Shown piece by piece: positions 1 through 6,561 of a DNA stretch of 39,219 nucleotides (positions within the stretch are counted from its first letter, which is position 1; each line of letters starts with the position of its first letter). The notes below the pieces were generated by a model, which ran no database searches, was not told where the DNA came from, and was given only the letters and a program-made list of their open reading frames with translations. This stretch comes from Fibrobacter sp. GTDB lineage: Bacteria; Fibrobacterota; Fibrobacteria; Fibrobacterales; Fibrobacteraceae. The translations under genes and the position numbers were made by a program. The stretch is from contig JAKSIH010000028.1 of the NCBI GenBank assembly GCA_024398935.1, positions 1 to 39,219 of the forward strand, written 5' to 3'.

Positions 1-109
1 CCCGCAGCAATCAACTCTCTAAAAATATCAAACGCGCTTTCGAAAGTCAAGGGGTGCGTGTTCCCCGGATTTTTTTTGCAATCTATGGTTGACACGAGTG
101 GCAACTTGA

Positions 110-319
110 CCAAAGGAAGGACGCCTTGCCCGTAAGCGATGTTTTGAACTATATTGTCATCAAGTTGCCGAAGGTCTTGAGAAGGGTAAAGACGAGGCTC
201 GGACCGAGGCGGTCATCAAGGCTTTAAAGCGAGGCAAGCTCACCCTGGATGAAATCGCAGAAGACAACGATGTTTCAATTGATCGGGTGCGAGAAATTCA
301 GAGGAACTTGCAGGGATAG
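110..319 (+). pseudogene. C-terminal fragment of a probable Rpn-type (PD-(D/E)XK nuclease/transposase family) protein
   Basis: One frame is open from just after a TGA at 107-109 to a TAG at 317-319. It reads as a charged Glu/Lys/Arg helix (AEGLEKGKDEARTEAV) followed by a small helix-turn-helix-like segment (LTLDEIAEDNDVSIDRV) and a short tail. This arrangement is typical of the C-termini of Rpn/PD-(D/E)XK 'putative transposase' proteins, which are abundant in Fibrobacter. No start codon or nuclease core lies in this frame, because a stop sits just upstream. Frame 1 is open from base 1 to the TAA at 133, so a frameshift near base 110 is possible. It is either a decayed gene or the end of a gene broken by a frameshift before the window starts. 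Family assignment is tentative. Confidence 0.4.
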
Positions 320-357
320 TAAAGGATTTTACAAACAAAGTAAAACTCATGTAAAAC

Positions 358-383
358 GCCATCCGCATCAAATTGCGGATGGT
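358..383. terminator. Perfect 9-bp hairpin between convergent genes
   Basis: CCATCCGCA (359-367) pairs perfectly with TGCGGATGG (374-382) across a 6-nt loop, with an extra wobble pair outside. It sits 39 nt after the Rpn-like stop and beyond the end of the FISUMP gene on the other strand. The U-run is weak on both strands (CGTTTTAC on minus), so termination is plausible but not certain. Confidence 0.45.
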
Positions 384-436
384 GATTATCTAAAAAAGAA
401 TTTGGAGGAATTGGCTTTCGCCATGCCTAATTCGAG

Positions 437-491
437 GGCGCTAAAGCGCCTACGCTCAGGTTCGGTTATGCAGACAAACGAGTTTGTCTGC
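437..491. repeat. Two adjacent perfect inverted repeats downstream of the FISUMP gene
   Basis: GGCGCT/AGCGCC (437-450, 2-nt loop) is followed by a 10-bp palindrome GCAGACAAAC/GTTTGTCTGC (470-491, 2-nt spacer). The stretch between the FISUMP stop and the hairpin at 358-383 holds no convincing gene. The first hairpin resembles the GGCGC-TCT-GCGCC hairpin at 31693-31705, which suggests a dispersed repeat family in this genome. The element could also act in RNA as a 3'-end stabiliser for the FISUMP transcript. Confidence 0.6.
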
Positions 492-509
492 GCAACGCTC
501 ACCATCGCT

Positions 510-1904
510 TTAGTCCCTGAGGCAACGCACAGAGTATGCGTAGTCCTCGTTGCCCCAAGCGTAGGCCACTCTGTCGTCGTAGTAGTAGAAGCCCCAACCG
601 TACGCGTCGTTACTATCGTCCTCAGTAGAACTCCAGAAGTACGCGTCGTCGCCCTCGTCGTAGAAATCGCCAGCGTAGCCGCGGTAGCCCGCCGGCAGAA
701 CAGCGAAGCCAAAGGAATTTGTACCATTGCCACTGCTCCAGCCACTGGAAGATTTCAGTACCGAACCAGCGGTGCCGGTTCCACCCACATTTTTAAAGAG
801 GGTGCGCCATTCCGCGTCGCTAGGCAAATGCCAACCTGCGGGGCAAACGCCCTGGGTACCTTCGTTGCTATTGTTGCAATAAGTTCTATAACCGCAACCG
901 GCCTTGTCCATGGCGACTTCCCAGGTGTACAGGCGACCGTAAATGGCGCAGTTTGCAGCGCTATTGTCGTAGCAGCCCTGCCATGCATAGCTTCCCATGC
1001 CAGACACATCACCCGGATCGTAGTTCAGGTTCTCCGCCATCCAGGTCTGGGCGCCAATCTTAACGGTCTTGTAGGTTTGACCGTCACGGGAATCGGTCAT
1101 GGTCCCTTCGACAAGCTCAGGGTCCTTGATGCTGGAAGAAGAGGAGCTCGATGGCTTCGCCTGCGAGCTGGACGAGGAGGCTTCGCTCCCCTCGTCGGAG
1201 TCCCGGAGACAACGCACAGAGAAGCCGCCATTCTTACCGTCGCTGCTCCTGCGCACGGCGTCGAGATCGTAGTAGAAGTACCAGCAGTACGCGCCGTAAC
1301 TATTGAGCTCTGTAGAAGACCAAAAGTGCGCGCGGCTGCCCTCGCCGTAGAAATTGCCATAGTAGTCGCGGTAGCCCGCCGGCAAAACAGCGAAGCCAAA
1401 GGAATCGGTACCGTTGCCATTATCATACCAACCGCTAGTAGATTTCAGTTTCGAACCGGCAGTATCGATTCCACCTACAGCGTCCCACAGAATATTCCAT
1501 TCTTCATCGCTGGGCAGGTGCCAACCAGTGGGACAAGCACCCATTGCAGCTGACCATTCGTATAAACGGCCATACTTGCTACAATTACCTGCATTATCCT
1601 CATAACAATAGCTAGAGCTAGTCTTGTAGTTCAAGTTTTCTGCCATCCAGGTCTGAGTACCAATGGTGACGGTTTTGTACACCTGACCGTCGCGGGAGTC
1701 GGTCATGGATCCTATCGCGAGGCTCCAGGATGACGACGAGGAGACATCGAGGCTCCAGGATGACGATGAAGAGGAAGAGCTCGATGGCTGTGCCTGCGAG
1801 CTTGACGAGGCGGTAAGATTGTCATCGGCAGCAACCGCGTCCGACCCGGAACAGCCAAAGATGAAGATGGTAATTGCAGCCAATGCAATAAACTTCTTGA
1901 ACAT
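510..1904 (-). CDS. Lipoprotein with two FISUMP (Fibrobacter major paralogous) domains
   Basis: The protein has 464 residues. Residues 1-18 form a lipoprotein signal with lipobox IFGC (Cys18), so it should be a lipid-anchored, probably surface-exposed envelope protein. Two poly-Ser linkers lead into two paralogous domains (about 66-235 and 268-464). Each has the FISUMP landmarks TIGTQTWMAENLNY or KIGAQTWMAENLNY, GRLYEW/GRLYTW, CPTGWHLPSD or CPAGWHLPSD, FGFAVLPAGYR, FWSSTE and a final SVRCLRD. The function of this expanded family is not established; aromatic-rich folds of this type suggest ligand binding. The ATG at 1904 fits the signal peptide and follows a GGGGA sequence. The linkers contain translated dispersed repeats (see repeat entries). 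The gene is monocistronic, between the hairpin repeats at 358-491 and the terminator near 2010. Confidence 0.9.
   Translation of the reverse strand: MFKKFIALAAITIFIFGCSGSDAVAADDNLTASSSSQAQPSSSSSSSSSWSLDVSSSSSWSLAIGSMTDSRDGQVYKTVTIGTQTWMAENLNYKTSSSYCYEDNAGNCSKYGRLYEWSAAMGACPTGWHLPSDEEWNILWDAVGGIDTAGSKLKSTSGWYDNGNGTDSFGFAVLPAGYRDYYGNFYGEGSRAHFWSSTELNSYGAYCWYFYYDLDAVRRSSDGKNGGFSVRCLRDSDEGSEASSSSSQAKPSSSSSSSIKDPELVEGTMTDSRDGQTYKTVKIGAQTWMAENLNYDPGDVSGMGSYAWQGCYDNSAANCAIYGRLYTWEVAMDKAGCGYRTYCNNSNEGTQGVCPAGWHLPSDAEWRTLFKNVGGTGTAGSVLKSSSGWSSGNGTNSFGFAVLPAGYRGYAGDFYDEGDDAYFWSSTEDDSNDAYGWGFYYYDDRVAYAWGNEDYAYSVRCLRD
1104..1122. repeat. Short dispersed repeat (CCCTGAGCTTGTCGAAGGG type) inside the FISUMP linker
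   Basis: The 19-nt element has CCCT/AGGG ends around an AGCTTGTCGA-type core. On the coding strand it is read as the residues PELVEG between the second poly-Ser run and the second FISUMP domain. From general knowledge, this word recurs as an intergenic repeat in diverse environmental bacteria and is often translated as PELVEG. Here it sits in frame in a linker. The dispersed-repeat status in this genome cannot be tested from one window. Confidence 0.55.
1708..1766. repeat. Duplicated 19-bp repeat in the first Ser-rich linker of the FISUMP gene
   Basis: CGAGGCTCCAGGATGACGA occurs at 1718-1736 and again at 1748-1766. The copies are exactly 30 nt (10 codons) apart, so the frame is kept and the linker reads SSSWSLDV then SSSWSLAI. 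The first copy is flanked by ATCCT (1709-1713) facing AGGAT (1727-1731), giving a small inverted repeat. The linker therefore contains a recent in-frame duplication of a repeat-like element rather than plain serine codons. Confidence 0.7.
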
Positions 1905-2006
1905 TGTGTCCCCATGTTTTCAATACATGATTTTCATTTTCAAAAATAAGCATTTTTCAAAAAAAAACATTTAAAAGGCTACACGCCTAAATCATATTCA
2001 CAAACG

Positions 2007-2042
2007 CAAAAAGCCCCCGGCAATTTCGCCAGGAGCCTTTTA
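2007..2042 (-). terminator. Intrinsic terminator at the end of the AIPR transcript
   Basis: Read on the minus strand, AAAAGGCTCCTGGC pairs with GCCGGGGGCTTTTT as about 14 bp including several G-U wobbles, then runs through five T. The wobble pairs favour the minus-strand RNA. It closes the AIPR gene plus its structured 3' segment, upstream of the FISUMP promoter region. Confidence 0.75.
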
Positions 2043-2210
2043 CCTAAAAGCACCGAAGGTACGGCCTCATGTCGAGAGGTTAAATCCGAGAACAAGAAGG
2101 CCCCCCGTCTGTGACAGGGTCCTTCTTAAATTCTCTTGAACGAGGGCGCTCCCATCCCGAGTAAAACTCGGCTGACCGGAGGTTCTCTTTCTGATGAACG
2201 AGCCTAGTTT
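2043..2210 (-). ncRNA. Structured 3' segment after the AIPR gene; candidate small RNA
   Basis: These 168 nt between the AIPR stop and its terminator hold no convincing ORF but several stable hairpins. The best is at 2088-2135: on the minus strand GAGAA, AAGAAGG, CCC-T-GTC pair with GAC-G-GGG, CCTTCTT, TTCTC around an ACA loop, about 19 bp. Others are CCGAG-TTTTA-CTCGG (2157-2171) and GTACC-TTC-GGTGC (2050-2062), where a U-G pair works only on the minus strand. I could not match it to tmRNA, 6S, SRP, RNase P or any riboswitch. It may be a processed sRNA, a 3'-UTR stabiliser or a decayed element. An independent promoter is not visible. Confidence 0.45.
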
Positions 2211-4103
2211 TTAAATAAAGGCTTCGATACCTTCGCGGCACTTTTCCCACTGCTTGTTCTTCTTGCACAGAAGGTCAAGCATCTTTTCGTAGGTAGCAGT
2301 GTTGGCGAAGCCCTTCCACAAGCGACGTTCCACAGATTCACCGCTATCCTTGTCGATGGTGGTGATGGTGTCGTAGTAGTTGGAGTTATCCTTGAATTCG
2401 CTGATGAGGATGCCCTTCAGGTCGTCGGTATAGATTCTGGAGGCATACTTCAAGATGGAGTCGTTGAAGTTCAGTTCGTTTTCCACCAGCCAGTCGAAAT
2501 CCTGGATCGGATCGCCATAGATGAGCCAGTGCTTGAGGGCGAGGGCCACCACCAGGTCCTTCACGGCGCTGCGGAAGATGAACTTGTCTTCGAGACGGCC
2601 GTTCCAGGTGATGCGGGTCAGCGGATTATCGTCGTTAGCTTCGATGGACACGCCCTTACCCGGGGTCACCTTACGGATCTTGATGGGAAGGCGAGAAAGG
2701 AGCTGCCAGGCCTTGGTAAAGGCGATGGTCTTGCGGACGAAATCGCGTTCCTTTTCGGGAGCCACGCGGACGAAGGCGCCGAAGCAACGCTGGTAAAGGG
2801 TTTCCTTGTCAAAGATGCAGTCAGAGGAACGGCATTCGGAAAGCTTGCCATCCATCATGAACAGGGTCTTTGCAAGTTCGGGACGCATACGGACTTCCAG
2901 CTTACGGGTACGAGCCTTCAGGCGGACGCCATCCTTATAGACATAGGTGAAGCCTTCTTCCTGGTAACGCTGCCAGATGAAGAACTGCAGGTCGTCGGCG
3001 GCGCGCAGGTGGTAGCTGAACACCGGGTTCTGGCGGTTGTTGGCCATGGTCACCTGGTTCAGGAAGCTGTCTGCACCGGGGTACGGCACCACGACCTTCA
3101 CGAGAACATAGGGATTCACCGGCTTCTTGCTCTTCTTGGCGTACTGTTCGTAAGTGAACAGGGACTGAGCACCGTTAATGATCTTCGGGCGGTCAATGTA
3201 CAGCACCTTCTTGCCGTCGCGATCCTTGAGACGAAGGTCATCGCCGGTAAGAGTCATACCGTTGTGCAGGAACGGGAAGTCAGCAGTATTCACATTCTGG
3301 TCGTCGTTACGTTCCATGGTCTGGAAGGCATCGATAAGGGCTGCGTTGGTATGAGTGAGGTTACCGAGGTAAGTACGGATGTTGGAGCTGACGATTGCCA
3401 TGTTGTGCTTGGTCTTCAGGCGCTTGCCCAGAGCAACATGGTAGTCAAAAATGGTACGGATGGGGCAGAAGCCCAGGAACAGTTCACCGTGATCGCTGGT
3501 AAGGTGCAGCGGTTCAGATTCCATGACAATTTCAAGCTTGTCGTCTGCGGAACGGAAGTCGCGGGTCAGGTCGTCGTGTTCGGCAACGATTTCCAGCTTT
3601 GCCTTCACGTCAATCTTCCACAAGTTCAGCTTGCGGCGCATATCCTTGAGGGTGCGTTCCAGTTCGGAGTCGGTGATGTCGCGGCTTGCGCGGGTACGGA
3701 GCACGGTAATTTCCAGCGTTTCCATGTAGGGGCGGCTGGCCGGTGCGTCTTCATCCTCTTCTTCTGCATCTTCGGAAATCTTGTTTACCGCCCAGGGGTC
3801 AGCCTCTTCGCGGAGGGACATGAAGAACGGATTGGTGGGGTCGCTGGTACGGAAAACGGCGATCTGCAACTGCTTCAGGTCGGCATTCAGGTGTGCGACA
3901 ACCTTTTCGAGGGGAGTATCTTCATCCAGGAAGATGAAGAATTCCATAAAGCCCTGGGAGTACTGGAATCCATGGAAGCAACCGTTTTCGTCCAGGTTTA
4001 GATGCCGGAGTGCCTTAATTCGATCGGTGGGATCGTTGGGGTTGAGACTCAAAAGGCTAGCCACAAATGCTAGACGGCGTTCCTGCGATTTGGTTAATTC
4101 CAT
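2211..4103 (-). CDS. AIPR (abortive infection phage resistance) family protein
   Basis: The protein has 630 residues and is soluble, with no signal peptide or membrane segment. The AIPR-family core is in the middle: SSNIRTYLGN, then PFLHNGMTLT, then PKIINGAQSLFTY, matching the family's conserved 'NIR-x-NN/HNG-INGAQ' blocks. The N-terminal third (to about 220) is less conserved and contains an acidic stretch (EDAEEEDEDA). AIPR proteins are linked to phage resistance, and the biochemical activity is not something I can assign from sequence. The ATG at 4103 follows a GAGGAAAAA ribosome site. No restriction or other defence gene is adjacent; the divergent neighbour is a leucine-rich-repeat protein, and a structured RNA segment follows. 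A perfect inverted repeat upstream (4135-4151) may control it. Family call is good, role is inferred. Confidence 0.8.
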   Translation of the reverse strand: MELTKSQERRLAFVASLLSLNPNDPTDRIKALRHLNLDENGCFHGFQYSQGFMEFFIFLDEDTPLEKVVAHLNADLKQLQIAVFRTSDPTNPFFMSLREEADPWAVNKISEDAEEEDEDAPASRPYMETLEITVLRTRASRDITDSELERTLKDMRRKLNLWKIDVKAKLEIVAEHDDLTRDFRSADDKLEIVMESEPLHLTSDHGELFLGFCPIRTIFDYHVALGKRLKTKHNMAIVSSNIRTYLGNLTHTNAALIDAFQTMERNDDQNVNTADFPFLHNGMTLTGDDLRLKDRDGKKVLYIDRPKIINGAQSLFTYEQYAKKSKKPVNPYVLVKVVVPYPGADSFLNQVTMANNRQNPVFSYHLRAADDLQFFIWQRYQEEGFTYVYKDGVRLKARTRKLEVRMRPELAKTLFMMDGKLSECRSSDCIFDKETLYQRCFGAFVRVAPEKERDFVRKTIAFTKAWQLLSRLPIKIRKVTPGKGVSIEANDDNPLTRITWNGRLEDKFIFRSAVKDLVVALALKHWLIYGDPIQDFDWLVENELNFNDSILKYASRIYTDDLKGILISEFKDNSNYYDTITTIDKDSGESVERRLWKGFANTATYEKMLDLLCKKNKQWEKCREGIEAFI

Positions 4104-4134
4104 TTTTTCCTCAGATTCGATACGGCAAAAATCG

Positions 4135-4151
4135 GGTGTACACGGTACACC
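4135..4151. promoter_or_regulatory. Perfect inverted repeat upstream of the AIPR gene (candidate operator)
   Basis: GGTGTAC and GTACACC are 7-bp perfect arms with a 3-bp spacer, 32 nt before the AIPR start codon. The position fits an operator or a leader hairpin. The rest of 4104-4417 is very AT-rich, with long T and A tracts at about 4219-4260, and carries no gene. Confidence 0.5.
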
Positions 4152-4387
4152 TTTTTCCTACCCTTTTTATTTATGCCCTAAAAATAGTTTCAATTTGCCC
4201 GTTTAGACCATACAAAGTCAAAATTTTTCACCTTTTTTTCAAAAAAAAGACATTTTATTAAACGTTTGAGCACCTATTTACTCTATGTTTTTACACTTTT
4301 CTGCGCTCTCGCTCCCGAGCATTCTAAGTCACATCGCACCCATTTTTACATTTTTTATGGTCCGCCTGCGCCTTTTTTGCTTAAAAA

Positions 4388-4396
4388 TGCTATGAT
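4388..4396 (+). promoter_or_regulatory. Extended -10 promoter for the LRR gene
   Basis: TGCTATGAT combines an extended -10 TG with the hexamer TATGAT. It lies 21 nt before the ATG at 4418, with an AGGAG ribosome site at 4406-4410. No good -35 is seen, as is common for extended -10 promoters. Confidence 0.5.
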
Positions 4397-4417
4397 TTAT
4401 TCCATAGGAGATTTATT

Positions 4418-5170
4418 ATGAATTTGCTAGATGTCATTGCTAAAGCCAAAGCCGAAAAGGCAAAAGTGCTGGACCTGTCCCAGCAGGGAATCCGTATCCT
4501 CCCGAACGAACTTTTTGAGCTGACCGACTTGGAAGAACTGAACCTCGACCGCAACATGCTGGTGGAGATTCCCGACGATATCGGCAACCTCAAGAACCTG
4601 AAGAAGCTTTCCATCAGCGAAAACGACCTGATGGAACTGCCGGAAACCATCGGCGAACTGACCAAGCTGGAACACCTGTACCTGGGTTACAACAGCCTGT
4701 CCGAACTGCCGGATTCCGTAGGCAACCTGAAAAATCTCCAGCAGGTGAACATCGCTAAAAACCAGCTTCTGGATTTGACCAACGAGGTGGGCAAGTGGAC
4801 CAAGGTCACAAAGCTCAGCCTCCACGACAACATGCTGGCAGAAATTCCTGCCACCCTGGGCAAGCTCACCAAGCTCAAGAAGCTTTACCTGGACAACAAC
4901 GACCTTACCAGCATCCCCGCCGCCCTCGGCAAGATGGAAGCCCTGGAAATCCTCATGATTTCCGGCAACAGCCTGGGAGCCATCCCCTCCGAATTCGGCA
5001 ACCTGAAAAAGCTGAAGGAACTGGTGCTGGACGCAAATCAGCTGGCCACCCTCCCCGAGAGTCTGGCCGAATGCGACAGCCTGGAAACCATTTCCGTTAT
5101 CGAGAACCCGCTGGAAGAAGGCATTCCCCGCATACTCCAGGACAAGAAGGGACTCCACATAGACCAGTAA
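4418..5170 (+). CDS. Leucine-rich-repeat protein (cytoplasmic)
   Basis: The protein has 250 residues made almost entirely of about nine 23-residue leucine-rich repeats of the form LxxLxLxxNxLxxIPxxIGNLKNL, starting near residue 17. A short charged N-terminal helix (DVIAKAKAEKAKV) precedes them. There is no signal peptide, transmembrane segment or attached enzymatic domain, so it is probably a cytoplasmic protein-binding scaffold. The regular IGxLxxL spacing resembles the plant/bacterial 'IPxxIGxL' subclass. The start is fixed by AGGAG seven bases upstream. The stop is 6 nt before the start of the S41 protease gene, and the terminator that would end this transcript lies inside that next gene. 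The partner and role are unknown. Confidence 0.85.
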   Translation: MNLLDVIAKAKAEKAKVLDLSQQGIRILPNELFELTDLEELNLDRNMLVEIPDDIGNLKNLKKLSISENDLMELPETIGELTKLEHLYLGYNSLSELPDSVGNLKNLQQVNIAKNQLLDLTNEVGKWTKVTKLSLHDNMLAEIPATLGKLTKLKKLYLDNNDLTSIPAALGKMEALEILMISGNSLGAIPSEFGNLKKLKELVLDANQLATLPESLAECDSLETISVIENPLEEGIPRILQDKKGLHIDQ

Positions 5171-5176
5171 GGCGAC

Positions 5177-6484
5177 ATGGGCAGAAACCAGCGTTCAGAA
5201 AACCTATCTCGAAAGGCCGATGGGAAAAGACTTCCATCGGCTTTTTGCTGTTTCGCGTTCGCGCTACTGTTTTTTTCCGGCTGTAGCGATTTCCTGCACC
5301 CCGTGGACACGGTTCCCGCCCCTACGGAATACGAGTTCAACTACTGGCTTCTGCAGAAGACCTATCTCTTCGAGGATGAATTGGACCTGCTGGACCCGGA
5401 CGGCGATTCCGTGCAGACCCTGTACAGCGCCCTAAGCGACCCGTTTACACGATATGTCCAGCCATCCAAGAGCGAGTCGGCCTCCATTTCCCTGAACACG
5501 AGCATCGTGCAGGGGGACGTGGGAATGGAATATTACCTGAACAATTCAGACCACCCGCTATCCATCTACCGGGTCTATCCCAAGAGCCCTGCCGGCGAAG
5601 CGGGAGTTCCCCGCTATGGAATCATTATCGAAGCAAACGGCATTGACCTCGTGGGGGCAAGCGCCTTCAATGTTTACGATTCCATTCTGAACTACTCGAA
5701 GAAAATTGAACTGACGGTTGCGTACCAGGAAGATACCACCCGGTACGAACTGACCAAGGAAGATGTTTACGCGCCAACCGTCTTTCTAGATACTTTATAC
5801 GAAACCGAATTTATTTCCATAACGGAATTCAAGCAGACCACGGCGGACAAATCACTCGGTACCTATGGCGAGCTGAAGGAACTGCTCCAGGATCTTTCCT
5901 CAAGAAAGGAGCCCCGCGTCATCGACCTGAGAGGTAACCCCGGCGGACATGTCAGCCAGTGCATCTCCATGGCGGACCTCTTTGTAAAAAGCGGAAACCT
6001 TTCCACAAGAAGCTGGCGATCCCTGGAATCGGACGGCAGTAGCGTAAAAAAGACTGCAACCGTCACGGCGACCCCCGGAGACCCCGGCGAAGACTTCCCC
6101 ATCGTCCTACTCGTAAACAAGAATAGCGCAAGCTGTGCCGAAATCTTTACGGCGGCAGTTGCCGAGGCGGCAAACGCCCCCGTGGTGGGTACAGCGACCT
6201 ACGGCAAGGGCATCGGGCAGAGCACCTGGAAAACACCTGCGGGAGGGCTCTCCATCATTACCAACCTGGAGTTCCTTACGCCCAACGGCAATTCCTATCA
6301 CAAGAAAGGAATCCGGCCCGACATTTCCTGCGATTCCATTCCGGGAGCGAAATGCGCGGTTGAAGCCCTGCAGAAGAAGGTCGGAAAGAAGTCCATCTCC
6401 CGCTCAATTGGCGGAGACACCGAGGTCAAGGTCCTTACGAGGCGCAAGGAAACTGAAGGCGGAGCAATTCTTCCACAGCTCTAA
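5177..6484 (+). CDS. S41-family (C-terminal processing) peptidase lipoprotein with PDZ domain
   Basis: The protein has 435 residues. A basic N-terminus of about 20 residues is followed by a hydrophobic stretch and lipobox FFSGC (Cys36), so it should be lipid-anchored in the envelope. A small helical region (about 50-95, SALSDPFTRYV) precedes a PDZ domain (about 100-200; SPAGEAGVP). The S41 catalytic core follows with VIDLRGNPGG, NSASCAE and GTATYGKGIGQ. By family alignment the nucleophile is Ser319 and the general base is Lys344, with the expected 25-residue spacing. ATG 5177 is the only start that keeps the signal sequence: no ATG, GTG or TTG occurs in frame before the lipobox. This places the terminator at 5212-5246 within the coding region. 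It is followed by a paralogue at 6562. Confidence 0.88.
   Translation: MGRNQRSENLSRKADGKRLPSAFCCFAFALLFFSGCSDFLHPVDTVPAPTEYEFNYWLLQKTYLFEDELDLLDPDGDSVQTLYSALSDPFTRYVQPSKSESASISLNTSIVQGDVGMEYYLNNSDHPLSIYRVYPKSPAGEAGVPRYGIIIEANGIDLVGASAFNVYDSILNYSKKIELTVAYQEDTTRYELTKEDVYAPTVFLDTLYETEFISITEFKQTTADKSLGTYGELKELLQDLSSRKEPRVIDLRGNPGGHVSQCISMADLFVKSGNLSTRSWRSLESDGSSVKKTATVTATPGDPGEDFPIVLLVNKNSASCAEIFTAAVAEAANAPVVGTATYGKGIGQSTWKTPAGGLSIITNLEFLTPNGNSYHKKGIRPDISCDSIPGAKCAVEALQKKVGKKSISRSIGGDTEVKVLTRRKETEGGAILPQL
5212..5246 (+). terminator. Strong intrinsic terminator inside the start of the S41 protease gene
   Basis: GCCGATGG (5216-5223) pairs perfectly with CCATCGGC (5234-5241). The stem extends by two pairs inward and by A-T/G-U pairs outward, and is followed by TTTTT. 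It is 42 nt after the LRR stop codon and covers codons 12-23 of the protease gene, so it should act as the LRR terminator unless ribosomes translating the protease leader block it. Confidence 0.75.
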
Positions 6485-6498
6485 TTTTTTGCTACAGG

Positions 6499-6529
6499 TT
6501 TTCAATCCTGCGCAGGGATTACTTATATT
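6499..6529 (+). promoter_or_regulatory. Probable promoter with palindrome upstream of the second S41 gene
   Basis: TATATT at 6524-6529 is a candidate -10, 33 nt before the ATG at 6562, with a weak TTCAAT -35 at 6501-6506 (17-nt spacer). Between them lies AATCCTGCGCAGGGATT (6504-6520), a near-perfect palindrome centred on TGCGCA that could bind a regulator. Confidence 0.4.
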
Positions 6530-6561
6530 GCTTTCGGTAAAATCAAGGAAAAGGAGGATTC

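Noticed and set aside
1..135. Frame-1 open reading at the window start as a real gene end
   Set aside because: The translation has no motif and a Phe-run from a T-tract; it may be the frameshifted upstream part of the Rpn-like gene, but I cannot support it as a separate gene.
249..1553. Long open frame on the plus strand (434 codons) opposite the FISUMP gene
   Set aside because: It is a shadow: the minus strand carries two clear FISUMP domains with a signal peptide, and the plus translation is low-complexity Val/Ala with no motif.
2043..2210. Known housekeeping RNA (tmRNA, 6S, SRP RNA, RNase P)
   Set aside because: It has no CCA-type end or tag ORF, no SRP tetraloop domain, is too short for RNase P, and its ends do not pair into a 6S-like rod.
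2080..2268. Small 62-codon minus-strand ORF spanning the AIPR stop
   Set aside because: It starts inside the AIPR gene in another frame, has no ribosome site, and its codons coincide with the hairpins.
2529..4001. 490-codon plus-strand frame opposite AIPR
   Set aside because: It mirrors codon bias of the AIPR gene; it has no ribosome site or recognisable domain, while the minus strand holds conserved AIPR blocks.
4427..5158. 243-codon minus-strand frame opposite the LRR gene
   Set aside because: The repetitive look is only the reverse reading of the leucine-rich repeats.
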